From contig NZ_KV440945.1 of NCBI RefSeq assembly GCF_001636345.1, positions 2,871,354 through 2,935,353 on the forward strand: a stretch of DNA of 64,000 nucleotides. Direction: 5' to 3'. Of the stretch, positions 54,610 through 64,000 are shown piece by piece. Numbering within the stretch: the first letter of the stretch is position 1; the number at the start of each line of letters is the position of its first letter. The translations under genes were made by a program, and so were the position numbers. This DNA comes from Cytobacillus gottheilii (GTDB lineage: Bacteria > Bacillota > Bacilli > Bacillales > Cytobacillaceae). A model generated the notes under the pieces. It was not told where the DNA came from and did no database searches. It was given only the letters and a program-made list of their open reading frames with translations.

Positions 54610-55962
54610 TTACTTAAGCTTATGCACCGCATCTATAAAAATGTCTCCTCTAACTTCAAAAGTTTTATATTGATCCCAGCTTGCACAAGCTGGTGAGAGC
54701 AAGATAACATCTTTAGCTTCAGACATATCAAAAGCGGCCGGCACAGCCTTTTCAACATTATCGACACGTTGAATCATTTTTATTCCAGCTTCCATTGCCG
54801 CTTTCTCAATTTTCTCAGCAGTTTGTCCAAACGTTACAATCCCCTTCACTCCCCTTAGGGAAGGCACAAGCTCGTCAAATTCATTTCCTCTGTCAAGTCC
54901 GCCGGCAAGCAGAATAATCGGCTCATGGAAGGCAGCTAATGCATTTTGGGTAGCTAGAATATTTGTTGCCTTTGAATCATTGTAAAATGATCTTTCGGAC
55001 ACCTCGCCAACATATTGAAGACGATGCTTAACACCAGTGAATGTAGTCAGCACTTCAATAATCGCTTCATTACTAACACCCGAAAGCTTAGAAGCGGCAA
55101 CTGCCGATAAAATATTCTCTAGATTATGGGCTCCAGGCAGCTTTATATCCTTTACTTCCATAATCTTCTCTCCATTGAATACAAGCCAGCCGTCTTTTGA
55201 ATATGCACCGTGATCAAGCTCATGATAAGGCGAAAAAGGGATCAACTCAGCATTAGAACCTTCTCCTACAGCAATAACCTCCTCTTGATCATTGTTGTGA
55301 ATGAAATAATCCTCTGCTGTTTGATTCTTTGTGATGAGTGCTTTTGCATTTATATACTCATCTCTAGTGCCATGGTAGTCAAGATGTGCATCATAAAGAT
55401 TCGTCAGAATAGCCATCTTCGGTTTGAATTCATCGATGCCCATAAGCTGAAAGGAGGATAGTTCAATGACGATCGTATTCTCCTTCGTTGCAAGTTGTGC
55501 GACTTCAGAAGCGACTGTTCCAATATTGCCAGCTATAAGCGGCTTTTTCCCGCCAGCGAGCATCATTTCATATATAAGTGTAGTTGTAGTTGTTTTCCCA
55601 TTCGTACCTGTTATGGCGATAAAAGGGGCTTCGCTGATTTGATAAGCTAACTCCACTTCAGTAATGACCGGAATGCCTCTCTCAAAAGCACCTTCGATCA
55701 TCGGGTTATAATAAGGAATTCCTGGATTTTTGACAATTAATTCAAAACCTTCATCAAGCAGATCAATAGGATGTGAGCCGCATATAACCGTAATTCCCTG
55801 CTGAAGCAAACCTTGTGCTTCTGGGTTCTCAGAAAGCGGCTTATAATCATTGACAGTCACAAAGGCGCCAAGTTTATGTAAAAGCGAAGCTGCACTTACT
55901 CCGCTTTTCGCCAGTCCAAGAACTAATATTTTTTTATGAAGATAGCGATTGACCTGTTTCAC
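54610..55962 (-). CDS. murD: UDP-MurNAc-L-alanine:D-glutamate ligase
   Basis: 450 aa. N-terminal UDP-binding domain (ILVLGLAKSGVSAASLL), ATP loop [14 protein letters not shown] (~118-131), and the C-terminal ligase domain (HRLQYVGEVSERSFYNDSKATN). It starts at GTG 55962 after GAGGTG within mraY; the mraY stop is 1 bp upstream. Confidence 0.96.
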   Translation of the reverse strand: MKQVNRYLHKKILVLGLAKSGVSAASLLHKLGAFVTVNDYKPLSENPEAQGLLQQGITVICGSHPIDLLDEGFELIVKNPGIPYYNPMIEGAFERGIPVITEVELAYQISEAPFIAITGTNGKTTTTTLIYEMMLAGGKKPLIAGNIGTVASEVAQLATKENTIVIELSSFQLMGIDEFKPKMAILTNLYDAHLDYHGTRDEYINAKALITKNQTAEDYFIHNNDQEEVIAVGEGSNAELIPFSPYHELDHGAYSKDGWLVFNGEKIMEVKDIKLPGAHNLENILSAVAASKLSGVSNEAIIEVLTTFTGVKHRLQYVGEVSERSFYNDSKATNILATQNALAAFHEPIILLAGGLDRGNEFDELVPSLRGVKGIVTFGQTAEKIEKAAMEAGIKMIQRVDNVEKAVPAAFDMSEAKDVILLSPACASWDQYKTFEVRGDIFIDAVHKLK

Positions 55963-55963
55963 T

Positions 55964-56938
55964 TTACATCCACACCTCTATATAAATTCCAAGGACTGCA
56001 AGCAATAGCCCGACCGTCCAAAAGGTTACAACAACACGCCACTCTGACCATCCTACCAGTTCATAATGATGGTGAAGAGGGCTCATCTTAAAGATTCGTC
56101 TTCCCGTTGTTTTAAATGATATTACCTGCAAGATAACGGATAGTGTCTCAATAACAAATACTCCGCCGATAATAATCAGGATAAATTCAAGCTTTGTTAA
56201 AATCGCGATGGTTGCAATCGCACCACCTAAAGCCAGTGATCCTGTATCTCCCATAAATACCTTTGCAGGGTGAGCATTAAAGACAAGGAATCCTAACACA
56301 GCACCTACAACCGAGACTGCAAAAATGGAAATTTCAAACTGAGACTGACTCCAAGCCAAAACTGCAAATGCACCAAATGCAATAGCCGATGTTCCAGATA
56401 CTAGCCCATCGAGACCGTCTGTTAAATTAACTGCATTTGAAAATCCTACAAGCCAGAAAATAATAAAGAAAACATAAGTCCATCCCATATCAAAAGAAAA
56501 ATCCGTTAATGGAATATGAACAACAGTCGAAAACTCATTCTGCTGGAAAACAAGATAGAAAACGATTGAAATGATGATTTGCCCCAGCAGCTTTTGCTTC
56601 GAAGTCAAACCAAGGTTCCGTTTCAGCGCAACTTTGATAAAGTCATCTAAAAAGCCAAGCAGACCAAACCCTAACGTAACAAGCAGCAGCAAATACGTTT
56701 TAACAGTAGGCTCGGAAAATTTGCCTGTCATCACCAGCGTCGTAACAGTAATCGATAACAGAATCATAATTCCGCCCATCGTTGGAGTTCCTGTTTTCTT
56801 TTGGTGTGATTGCGGTCCTTCCTCGCGAATGCTTTGACCAAATTTCAATCTGCGTAAAAATGGGATAAATAAAGGCGATAATAACACGGTTATTAAAAAG
56901 CCCATTAAAATTGTGAAAAAAATAACCTGCTCCATCAT
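55964..56938 (-). CDS. mraY: Phospho-MurNAc-pentapeptide transferase MraY
   Basis: 324 aa, ten TM helices. It makes lipid I from UDP-MurNAc-pentapeptide and undecaprenyl phosphate. The Asp motif ([11 protein letters not shown]), [13 protein letters not shown] and [11 protein letters not shown], with the HHHYE-type [12 protein letters not shown], are intact. ATG 56938 after GGAGTAAT starts 1 bp after the stop of the MurF-N-like gene. Confidence 0.97.
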   Translation of the reverse strand: MMEQVIFFTILMGFLITVLLSPLFIPFLRRLKFGQSIREEGPQSHQKKTGTPTMGGIMILLSITVTTLVMTGKFSEPTVKTYLLLLVTLGFGLLGFLDDFIKVALKRNLGLTSKQKLLGQIIISIVFYLVFQQNEFSTVVHIPLTDFSFDMGWTYVFFIIFWLVGFSNAVNLTDGLDGLVSGTSAIAFGAFAVLAWSQSQFEISIFAVSVVGAVLGFLVFNAHPAKVFMGDTGSLALGGAIATIAILTKLEFILIIIGGVFVIETLSVILQVISFKTTGRRIFKMSPLHHHYELVGWSEWRVVVTFWTVGLLLAVLGIYIEVWM

Positions 56939-56939
56939 A

Positions 56940-57380
56940 TTACTCCTTACCTCCTAGCCGGCCGTCTTCATCCAGTTTGGCAAAGAGCAAATGAAGCTCC
57001 TCTTTATACTCAAACTCATTGGGTATTACAGCACTATTTACATGATTCTGAGTCCAGTGTGCTGGACTTCCTGCCATGCTTTCTGTTTTTTGTTTATAAA
57101 GTTCAATCATATCCAATAAACCTTTCATTACATTATTCATAGATAAGAGCGATAAATGTTTCCGTATAAAATGCGGTATATTCAAAGAAGCTTCCCAAAC
57201 CTCTGCCATTGCGCCACTTTCCAGTGCAATCCTGTCTGCACTTATTCCGCATGAATCATAAAGACCTTTAGGCAGTCGATGGTCTGGTGAACGTGACACA
57301 TGATTAAAAGAAATATCCTCATTTGCAATGTCCGTTTTGTTTGGAAAGAGTTTTGCATCGCCACGATATGTTAAAAACAT
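56940..57380 (-). CDS. MurF N-terminal-domain-like protein, no ATPase domain
   Basis: 146 aa from ATG 57380, which follows GAGGAGCG and the murE stop by 1 bp. Residues ~24-98 follow the Mur ligase N-terminal pattern: [20 protein letters not shown] resembles the GVxTDxR...LFVPL block, and [15 protein letters not shown] the AxxxGAxAxLW block, then a helix [10 protein letters not shown]. The central GKTTTK ATP domain is absent. It lies between murE and mraY, where murF sits in many bacteria. It may be a decayed MurF, a UDP-MurNAc sensor or a partner protein. Low similarity, so the call is tentative. Confidence 0.55.
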   Translation of the reverse strand: MFLTYRGDAKLFPNKTDIANEDISFNHVSRSPDHRLPKGLYDSCGISADRIALESGAMAEVWEASLNIPHFIRKHLSLLSMNNVMKGLLDMIELYKQKTESMAGSPAHWTQNHVNSAVIPNEFEYKEELHLLFAKLDEDGRLGGKE

Positions 57381-57381
57381 T

Positions 57382-58842
57382 TTATCGCTCCTCAATAGCC
57401 TTTTTGGCTTCAATGCGGTCATCAAAATCAAAGGTTTTATCCCCAATCTGCTGATACGTTTCATGCCCTTTCCCTGCAATTAAGATGACATCCCCAGCAC
57501 TGGCTTGACGAACTGCATATCGAATCGCGTCCCTTCGATCAGGAATAATTTTATAATTCTCTCCTGTCGCGCCAGCTTCCATATCAGCCAGTATCGCATG
57601 TGGATCTTCACTTCGCGGATTATCAGAAGTGAAGATTGGATCACTGCTGTAGCTGCATGATATTTGCGCCATGATCGGACGTTTTGTCCGGTCACGATCA
57701 CCGCCGCACCCAACAACCGTAAAGATCCGTTTAACTGCAAATTCACGGATTGTCTGTAACGCATTTTCTAAGCTGTCTGGCGTATGTGAATAGTCGACAA
57801 TAACTGAAAAGTCCTGCCCGGCATCCACAGTCTCAAATCTGCCTGAAACACCTTCTACTTCTTCAATCGAAGCAAGAATGCTTCTGATTGGGATTCCAGC
57901 TGCAACTGCTGTACTAATCGCAGCTAATACATTATAAACACTAAATTTGCCGATTAATTTCATATTCACATTGTAATTCCCTAATGGGCTTTCCAGGGTA
58001 AAGCTAGTTCCCCCTGCCTTTATGGAAATGCTATGTGCTTTAAAATCGGCACCACGGTCTATTCCATATGTAAGAATATGAGCAGACGTAGATCTTATAT
58101 ATTGTTCTGCTGCTGCATCATCCGCATTTAACACAGCATATTTCGGGGAGTTCTTTTGAAAACGGCTGCCCAGCTGAGCAAAAAGCAAACCCTTTGCCCG
58201 TTTGTATTCTTCCATAGTGCCGTGATAATCCAAATGATCTTGTGTTAAGTTTGTAAACACAGCAATGTCAAAATCACAGCCATGAACTCTGCCCTCATCA
58301 AGAGCATGTGAAGATACCTCCATTACTGCAGCAGATACATTTGCATCCACCATCTGTCTAAATGTCTTTTGCAGTGTTAAGCTTTCTGGAGTCGTATTTT
58401 TCGTTGGGAATACCTCATCTCCAACCTTTGTATACATCGTCCCGATTAATCCTGTCTTTTTCCCATGATCCTGAATTATTTTTTCTATTAAGTGACTTGT
58501 CGTCGTTTTGCCATTTGTTCCGGTAATCCCAATCAGCTGCAGCTGATGTGTGGGATGCTCATAAAATGTATCCGCAAGAACAGACAATGCCCTTTTTGTA
58601 TTTTTGACCACAATAACCGGGACAGTTAATGTCAGCTCACGCTCGGCAATGACGGCCACAGCTCCTGCTTTTACAGCTTCAGCAGCTAAGTCGTGTCCAT
58701 CCACTGTGTATCCTTTAATACAGACAAACAAACTGCCTTCAGTTACTTTCCGATGATCATTTTCAATAGAAGTAATTTCGATAGAATCTTCATTATATGT
58801 CTGATAAGGCTGCAGCGCCTCCAGCAAAGTATGTAATTTCAT
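57382..58842 (-). CDS. murE: UDP-MurNAc-tripeptide synthetase (meso-DAP-adding)
   Basis: 486 aa. Adds meso-diaminopimelate to UDP-MurNAc-Ala-Glu. The ATP loop [15 protein letters not shown] (~105-119), the carbamylated Lys segment, and the DAP-specific DNPR motif ([11 protein letters not shown]) are present. ATG 58842 follows GAGAGGG. It leads the murE-mraY-murD-spoVE cluster. Confidence 0.97.
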   Translation of the reverse strand: MKLHTLLEALQPYQTYNEDSIEITSIENDHRKVTEGSLFVCIKGYTVDGHDLAAEAVKAGAVAVIAERELTLTVPVIVVKNTKRALSVLADTFYEHPTHQLQLIGITGTNGKTTTSHLIEKIIQDHGKKTGLIGTMYTKVGDEVFPTKNTTPESLTLQKTFRQMVDANVSAAVMEVSSHALDEGRVHGCDFDIAVFTNLTQDHLDYHGTMEEYKRAKGLLFAQLGSRFQKNSPKYAVLNADDAAAEQYIRSTSAHILTYGIDRGADFKAHSISIKAGGTSFTLESPLGNYNVNMKLIGKFSVYNVLAAISTAVAAGIPIRSILASIEEVEGVSGRFETVDAGQDFSVIVDYSHTPDSLENALQTIREFAVKRIFTVVGCGGDRDRTKRPIMAQISCSYSSDPIFTSDNPRSEDPHAILADMEAGATGENYKIIPDRRDAIRYAVRQASAGDVILIAGKGHETYQQIGDKTFDFDDRIEAKKAIEER

Positions 58843-59281
58843 GTTCTTCCAACCCTCTCAATACCGTAGTACTTCGTAAAATAGCCTTTATATGTAATCC
58901 TTACGAAAGATGAATAAACCTTATTCCACTTAATAAGCTATTCTCTTACCCATCAAAAGAGAATTAGCGATTTATATTTTACATGAAAACACAATAATAT
59001 GCTATTTGTTATTTATAGAAAACGAGAAGACCACGTTGAGAAGAGGTGAAAAAACGAACGATCGTTACTATTATCCTACCTGTTGGAATATGTTATCCCT
59101 TCACTATTGATCGGTTATCAAGGTATATGCTGATGGCCCAGTTGTTTTATAATAGAGGTTTTTCTCTGCTTACATAAAAGTTCATTCGTTGCAGAGAAAG
59201 CTATATCACCCTCTCTACTTACCTTTAACGTGGAAAAAGGGCGGCGCAACCCCATGGAACGCCGCCCGAATCACTATGTCT
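58843..59281. other. 439-bp gap between murE and spoVD
   Basis: No gene. Besides the spoVD terminator (59239-59267) there is a perfect 9-bp inverted repeat, TTTCTCTGC (59161-59169 plus strand) with GCAGAGAAA (59191-59199). The murE promoter should lie here; the segment near 58975-59000 has TGTAAAATATAA on the minus strand as a possible -10. Confidence 0.5.
59239..59267 (-). terminator. Terminator of spoVD
   Basis: Minus strand GGGCGGCG (59267-59260) with CGCCGCCC (59246-59239), 13-nt loop, followed by TTTTTCC. The stem is entirely GC, so it is strong. Confidence 0.92.
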
Positions 59282-61201
59282 TTACTGTGAAGAGTCAAAA
59301 TACAGCCTAATTGTTGATCCTTCCTTCAGCTTAACACCTGGTTCTGGTGATTGCTTAACGACTTTGTCGCCGCTGCCGCTTGCATCAATTTGGAGGTTCA
59401 CATATAGTTCGCGGATTTCCCGCTTTGTAATGCCAACTAGGTCTGGTACCTCAATCATCGGGGTATCCGGCCAAGTTAACTCTTTTTCAACCTGTTCTTT
59501 CCTTGGCTTTACGCCCATCGCTCTTAAGCTATCTCCGATAATATTGCCGACAATTGGCGCTGCAACGACACCACCAAACTGAACCGTTCCTTTCGGATTG
59601 TCTACTGCTACATATACAACAATTTCAGGATCATCTGCAGGAGCAAATCCAATAAATGAGACAATATGGTTATTTTCAAGATAACGGCCGCCTTGTGCTT
59701 TTTGAGCTGTTCCTGTCTTGCCGCCAACGCGGTATCCATCTACAAATGCCTTTTTACCAGATCCTTGAGCAACGACCGTTTCAAGGGCATGTCTAATTTC
59801 ATCAGATGTTTCTTTTGAAATGACTTTTCTCTTAGCCGTCGGAGATTTTTTCATGACAGCTTCACCTGTGGTAGGATCAATAAGTTCCTTTGCAATGTAA
59901 GGCGTATATAGTGTGCCGCCATTAATTGCAGCAGAAATAGCTGCTACCTGCTGAATTGGTGTTACAGATACACCTTGACCAAAAGCAGTTGTTGCCTGCT
60001 CCACTGGTCCGACACGATCGAGATTAAAGAGTATTCCTCTTCCTTCACCTTGCAGATCAATTCCTGTTTTTTGCCCGAAGCCAAAGTCTTTAATATATTT
60101 GAATAACGTATCTTTTCCAAGTCGTTCACCGAGCTCTACAAACCCCGGGTTACATGAATTCTGAACAACTTCTAAAAAGGATTGACTTCCATGACCGCCT
60201 TTTTTCCAGCAGCGCAGCTTTGCACCGCCTACCTCCACAAAACCGGGATCATGAAAATGATCTTCTTCCAGATCGACTTTGCCTTCTTCCAGAGCAGCTG
60301 CTAAAGTAATAATCTTAAAAGTAGAACCTGGTTCATACGTACTCCATATAGGCAGGTTGCGGTTATACACGTCTGGTTCTACATGTCTGAAATTAGTCGG
60401 ATCAAAAGATGGCCGGCTGGACATGCCAAGAATTTCACCTGTATTTGGATCCATTGCGACTGCAATCAGTCCATCGGGATTATAGGTGGCCTCTGCAATA
60501 TCCAACTCACGTTCCATAATGGTTTGCACCTTTGAATCAATTGTCAGCATGAGATTATTGCCATCCACTGGCGCCTGATAATCATCAGCCATATCGTTCA
60601 TTCGCTCGCCTTTTGCATTTGCATAAAATTTAACTGAACCCTTTTCACCTTGTAATTCCTTATCATAGTAAAGTTCAAGACCCATTAAGCCTTGGTTATC
60701 AATACCGGCAAACCCTAAAACATGTGATAAATAATCGCCAAAAGGATAATGGCGTTTTGAATCCTCGCCAATATATACGCCTTCAAGTTCTAATGCACGA
60801 ATTTCCTTTGCTTTTTCATGAGAAATTTTTCTTCCTTCTTTGATTCTCACATTTGACTCTCTTTGTGTAATTTGTTTATAAGCCTCTTCCTTTGACATAT
60901 TCAAGACACCTGCCAGCTTTTCTGCTGTTGCAGCTGGATCTTTTATTTGCCTCGGTACAACATAAACTGTTGGTGCACTTACATTTGTTGCAAGCGCTAC
61001 TCCATTTCGATCGACAATTTCACCTCGTTCAGGCTCAAAAGGGATGTCCCTGCTCCACAGCTCTTTCGCTTTGTCTGTCAAATCATTTCCAAGAATCATC
61101 TGCACATAACCCAGCCGTAAATCTATTATAAAAAACACTAAGATTCCGACAATCAAAGCAGCTGTAAGCCTTTTACGCACTGTTACATTTGATACACGCA
61201 T
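59282..61201 (-). CDS. spoVD: Sporulation-specific penicillin-binding protein SpoVD
   Basis: 639 aa. N-terminal TM (~12-32), PBP dimerisation domain, transpeptidase domain with EPGSTFKI (active Ser), SCN-type NSCNP and KTGT (VGGKTGTAQ), then one C-terminal PASTA domain (MIEVPDLVGITKREI). It matches B. subtilis SpoVD, which makes cortex with SpoVE. ATG 61201 follows AAGGAGGTT. It lies next to its paralogue pbpB. Confidence 0.95.
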   Translation of the reverse strand: MRVSNVTVRKRLTAALIVGILVFFIIDLRLGYVQMILGNDLTDKAKELWSRDIPFEPERGEIVDRNGVALATNVSAPTVYVVPRQIKDPAATAEKLAGVLNMSKEEAYKQITQRESNVRIKEGRKISHEKAKEIRALELEGVYIGEDSKRHYPFGDYLSHVLGFAGIDNQGLMGLELYYDKELQGEKGSVKFYANAKGERMNDMADDYQAPVDGNNLMLTIDSKVQTIMERELDIAEATYNPDGLIAVAMDPNTGEILGMSSRPSFDPTNFRHVEPDVYNRNLPIWSTYEPGSTFKIITLAAALEEGKVDLEEDHFHDPGFVEVGGAKLRCWKKGGHGSQSFLEVVQNSCNPGFVELGERLGKDTLFKYIKDFGFGQKTGIDLQGEGRGILFNLDRVGPVEQATTAFGQGVSVTPIQQVAAISAAINGGTLYTPYIAKELIDPTTGEAVMKKSPTAKRKVISKETSDEIRHALETVVAQGSGKKAFVDGYRVGGKTGTAQKAQGGRYLENNHIVSFIGFAPADDPEIVVYVAVDNPKGTVQFGGVVAAPIVGNIIGDSLRAMGVKPRKEQVEKELTWPDTPMIEVPDLVGITKREIRELYVNLQIDASGSGDKVVKQSPEPGVKLKEGSTIRLYFDSSQ

Positions 61202-61261
61202 CTTTGAACGAACCTCCTTCGTTTATGGCTCGTTCAAATATATGCTTGTACACAAACAAAT

Positions 61262-61292
61262 AGAACGCACCATCATATGATTGGTGCGTTCT
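61262..61292 (-). terminator. Terminator of ftsI/pbpB
   Basis: A perfect 11-bp stem AGAACGCACCA/TGGTGCGTTCT (61282-61292 with 61262-61272), 9-nt loop, then ATTTGTTTGTG on the minus strand. The T tail is weak. Confidence 0.65.
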
Positions 61293-61297
61293 GCTTC

Positions 61298-63520
61298 TTA
61301 ATCCGTTACAACTTCTTCTTCCTCTTCAACTTGTTCCTTAGCCATTTTTTCTCTTTCATATTGCTCCAGCGGTGTCTCAAATTCAACGATTAAGTAATCC
61401 CCTTCAGCAAGAACAGATCCTGAGGATAAATTTTGCTTCATGACATAGCCATTGCCGACTGTATTCAGCTTTAGGTTTGCCGCTTTTGTAAACTTGAGCA
61501 CATCTCTAAGAGACCAGCCCGTCATGTCAGGGACAATTGTTTTCCCATTTGTTTTGAGAATAACTTTTTCACCTTCTAACATGGAAGATGTTTGGCCGGG
61601 GAACTGTCCTTCCACTGTTTTTCCATCTCCAATTATGACTGGTTCCAAGTCTTGTTCCGTCAGTTTCTTTTCAGCTTCCTTAACAGGCATCCCGATCAAG
61701 TCAGGCGCCTGACTGCTTTTTGCTTTAGGCTGCTCAGTTGGTTCAATGTTTAAATATTGTAAACTGCTTTGCATAACCGGTTTGAAAATTTCAGCAACCG
61801 GCTCTGCTCCATTTGTACTTTCATCAATATCGGGCTGCTGAACAGCAACATACATAACAAGCTCAGGATCATCTGCTGGTGCCATGCCCAGAAAAGAAAA
61901 TACATAGTTGCTATGTCCGGTTAAATAGCCGCCGCCTTCCGGATTAGGAATTTGCGCTGTCCCTGTTTTACCTGCAACCTCGTATCCATCAATATTAAAT
62001 CTGCCGTATCCTGTCCCATTTTCAGAAGAAACCACCGTCTCTAAGATATTTCTGACTTCCTTGGCAGTTGCGTCAGAAATAGGTGTTCCAACATTTTCAG
62101 GACTTGTCTTTTGCACAGTTTTTCCTGAATTCGGGTCAACAACCTTGCTGATGACATGCGGCTTTTTCATTGAACCATCACCTGCTACAGCAGTTGCCGC
62201 CTGCATTTGCTGTATGGGCGTAAAGGCTGATCCTTGTCCAAAACCGATCGAAGCTTTTTCCAAAGGCCAATCATACTTTATAAGCCCGCTCGTTTCATTT
62301 GGCAAATCAATACCTGTTGGCTGATCAAAGCCAAACTTTGTTAGGTACTCACGAAAAGTTTCATAGCCAAGCTGTTCATTTACAATTTTTGCGAACGCAA
62401 CATTGGAGGAGCGCTGAACTCCTTCCAGATAAGTAATCTCGCCCCATCCGCGCCCGCCGTTATGGTCAGGAATGGCAGGTGATCTTTCTGTCACTTTATA
62501 AGAACCAGATTGATAGGTATTATTTTTATTAAAGACACCTTCTTCTATTGCAGATGCCAATGTAAATACCTTCATTGTTGAGCCAGGTTCATATGAATCT
62601 TCAACGGCTAAGTTGCGCCAGGTGTCTTCAATTCCTTCTCTTGTTTTTGGATGAAATGATGGTCTCTGTGCCATAGCTAAAATATCGCCCGTCTTTGGAT
62701 CTGCAACAATACCGATCATTTTCTTAGGACTATATTTCTCGTCTACCTTACTCATCGCGTCTTCGAGGAAGATTTGAATGGACTTATCTAATGTTAAATA
62801 TACATCCTGACCATTTTTGGCCGGTTCAATGACTTCATCACCATTTGGCAGCAAATAACCCCAAAGATCTGCTTCATAGCTAAAATGGCCATTTGAGCCT
62901 GTTAATAAATCATTTAAGCTTTGTTCTAATCCAAGCATTCCCACTGTTTCAGTGCCGCCATCTTCCTTTTCCTGTTTTTCAACATAACCAATTAAATGCG
63001 AAGCGAAAAGGCCATTCGGATAAAATCTTTTAGTATCCTGAATGAAAGAGATGCCAGGAAGCTTAAGATCCTCTATTTCTTTCTTTTTTTGAAGTGTGAG
63101 ATCGCGGCCGGCAGTACCGAATTCAACCTGCTTTAGATCACTTGACAGTTTGCTATAAATCTCGGATTCTTCCATATCAATTAATCCAGCAAGCTTTGCA
63201 GCAGTTTGCTCTGGATTTACCACATGTCTTGGATGTTCATCGTCTGTTGTTAATTCCTCGTCCAGGATCGCCACAAGTTTATAAGAGTTGGCATCTTCTG
63301 CAATAACCTCGCCATTTCTGTCATATATCGTCCCTCTTCTGGCTTCAAGAGTTTTTTCTCTTTCGTATTTAGATTGTGCTTTTGCAGCAACAGGCTGTCC
63401 GCCCGCCTCTCCAGTCACTTGAATGGACATAAACCGAAACAGTAAGACAAAAAAGAGCAGACTGAATATTATAAATAATATCACTGCTCCAGCATTAATA
63501 TTTCTTTGCTTTTTAATCAT
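61298..63520 (-). CDS. pbpB: Septal penicillin-binding protein 2B (FtsI family)
   Basis: 740 aa. One TM (~10-32), dimerisation domain, transpeptidase with EPGSTMKV (active Ser), SSN-type RSSNVA and KTGT (VAGKTGTAQ), then two PASTA domains (~595-720: QAPDLIGMPVKEA and IVPDMTGWSLRDV). It ends in an acidic tail. The essential class B PBP of the divisome; shares one base with ftsL. Confidence 0.96.
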   Translation of the reverse strand: MIKKQRNINAGAVILFIIFSLLFFVLLFRFMSIQVTGEAGGQPVAAKAQSKYEREKTLEARRGTIYDRNGEVIAEDANSYKLVAILDEELTTDDEHPRHVVNPEQTAAKLAGLIDMEESEIYSKLSSDLKQVEFGTAGRDLTLQKKKEIEDLKLPGISFIQDTKRFYPNGLFASHLIGYVEKQEKEDGGTETVGMLGLEQSLNDLLTGSNGHFSYEADLWGYLLPNGDEVIEPAKNGQDVYLTLDKSIQIFLEDAMSKVDEKYSPKKMIGIVADPKTGDILAMAQRPSFHPKTREGIEDTWRNLAVEDSYEPGSTMKVFTLASAIEEGVFNKNNTYQSGSYKVTERSPAIPDHNGGRGWGEITYLEGVQRSSNVAFAKIVNEQLGYETFREYLTKFGFDQPTGIDLPNETSGLIKYDWPLEKASIGFGQGSAFTPIQQMQAATAVAGDGSMKKPHVISKVVDPNSGKTVQKTSPENVGTPISDATAKEVRNILETVVSSENGTGYGRFNIDGYEVAGKTGTAQIPNPEGGGYLTGHSNYVFSFLGMAPADDPELVMYVAVQQPDIDESTNGAEPVAEIFKPVMQSSLQYLNIEPTEQPKAKSSQAPDLIGMPVKEAEKKLTEQDLEPVIIGDGKTVEGQFPGQTSSMLEGEKVILKTNGKTIVPDMTGWSLRDVLKFTKAANLKLNTVGNGYVMKQNLSSGSVLAEGDYLIVEFETPLEQYEREKMAKEQVEEEEEVVTD

Positions 63521-63879
63521 CAGTCACGCACAGCCTTAACATTTTTTTCGTTGAATGTTAAACCAAGCTCTTCTGCTTTGGCTTTAATTCTTTCGTATGT
63601 ACTTAATTCAGCCACCTGCATGCTAAGATCTTTATTTTGTTCTGTTTGGCCTTGAATCGCTGCTTCTGTCTGCTGAATATTCTTGTTGACTTCATAAAGT
63701 GCTGATTGATTTGAAACCATTGTTACTGCACCGATACAAACTGCACCCGCAAAAAGGATACCAAGTATTTTTTCACCTGGAGAAAACAAGGTTTGGCGCT
63801 GAACAGATTTTTTAGGTTTTTGTACCTGCTGCTGTCTTTGCTGCTGTTCTTGTTGAATTTGTCTAGCTAGATTACTCAT
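63520..63879 (-). CDS. ftsL: Cell division protein FtsL
   Basis: 119 aa. Gln-rich cytoplasmic tail (IQQEQQQRQQQVQ), TM helix (~37-55) and an extracellular coiled coil (~58-95) ending LTFNEKNVKAVRD. It forms the FtsL-DivIC-DivIB complex. ATG 63879 follows GGAGGGAAA. Confidence 0.93.
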   Translation of the reverse strand: MSNLARQIQQEQQQRQQQVQKPKKSVQRQTLFSPGEKILGILFAGAVCIGAVTMVSNQSALYEVNKNIQQTEAAIQGQTEQNKDLSMQVAELSTYERIKAKAEELGLTFNEKNVKAVRD

Positions 63880-63914
63880 AGTTTCCCTCCTGTTTCTCTT
63901 ATACTCCGTATATT

Positions 63915-64000
63915 TTATAGTTTTTCAGCAATTCGAAGTTTGGCAGAACGAGCACGATTATTTTGTTCAAGCTCTTCATCTGATGGTAATTGCGGTTTAC
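63915..64000 (-). CDS. rsmH: 16S rRNA m4C1402 methyltransferase RsmH, C-terminal end only
   Basis: The last 27 codons, ending KPQLPSDEELEQNNRARSAKLR then IAEKL, with the stop TAA at 63917-63915. This is the conserved tail of RsmH (MraW), whose gene precedes ftsL in the dcw cluster. The rest lies beyond the right edge. Confidence 0.9.
   Translation of the reverse strand, partial: KPQLPSDEELEQNNRARSAKLRIAEKL

Noticed and set aside
57382-57764. Missing murF taken as a deletion from the dcw cluster
   Set aside because: In Bacillus murF normally lies elsewhere with ddl, so absence of a full murF here is ordinary.

Overview
The window is a low-GC Firmicute chromosome segment, almost certainly Bacillaceae (Bacillus sensu lato, for example Cytobacillus, Mesobacillus or a relative; the genus is inference). 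The evidence is close protein similarity to Bacillus subtilis core genes, the same gene order as the B. subtilis region from rlmN to the division and cell wall (dcw) cluster, sporulation genes (sigE, sigG, spoIIGA, spoVE, spoVD), PyrR attenuators and an Ile T-box. Nearly everything lies on the minus strand, so the gene order below runs against transcription.

Layout. 1-12009 (minus): partial rlmN, rsmB, fmt, def, priA, coaBC, rpoZ, gmk, remA, yicC-type RNase and a Ca2+ P-type ATPase, covering translation start, replication restart, CoA synthesis and a matrix regulator. 12321-14030 (plus): rqcH. Its 3' region carries nine perfect-period 52-bp tandem repeats ahead of a terminator. 14.8-20.0 kb: an AT-rich accessory block where B. 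subtilis has its cys/sulfate operon. It holds a SigX-like ECF sigma factor coupled to a membrane protein with a SpoIIP amidase domain, an alpha/beta hydrolase, a frameshifted DUF5662 gene, a 47-aa membrane peptide, and Nudix, VOC and GrpB proteins. 20231-32116 (minus): the complete pyrimidine operon pyrR-pyrP-pyrB-pyrC-carA-carB-pyrK-pyrD-pyrF-pyrE, with one sigma-A promoter and three PyrR-controlled terminators, all visible. 32113-42000 (minus): rluD, lspA, ylyA, ileS (T-box), divIVA, ylmH, ylmG, sepF, ylmE, ylmD, ylmC. 42179-44983 (minus): sigG, sigE, spoIIGA. 45353-64000 (minus): ftsZ, ftsA, sbp, two DUF881 genes, divIB, murB, murG, spoVE, murD, mraY, a small MurF-N-like gene, murE, spoVD, ftsI/pbpB, ftsL and the 3' end of rsmH.

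How it works together. The dcw block makes lipid II precursors (MurE, MraY, MurD, MurG, MurB) and the septal machine (FtsL, PbpB, DivIB, FtsA, FtsZ, SepF, DivIVA), with the sporulation-specific SpoVD/SpoVE pair for cortex. SpoIIGA processes pro-SigE in the mother cell and SigG acts later in the forespore. The pyr operon senses UMP/UTP through PyrR, and ileS senses uncharged tRNA-Ile.

Most interesting observations: the ECF sigma/SpoIIP-domain pair with its own ECF-type promoter; the 52-bp hairpin array in the rqcH 3' region; several families of structured intergenic repeats, one present in two copies with a compensatory base-pair change; a MurF N-terminal-domain-only protein at the usual murF position; and a TTG start plus leader hairpin on sigG. 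Many start codons were moved to internal ATG, GTG or TTG codons because the Shine-Dalgarno sequence lies inside the longest open frame.
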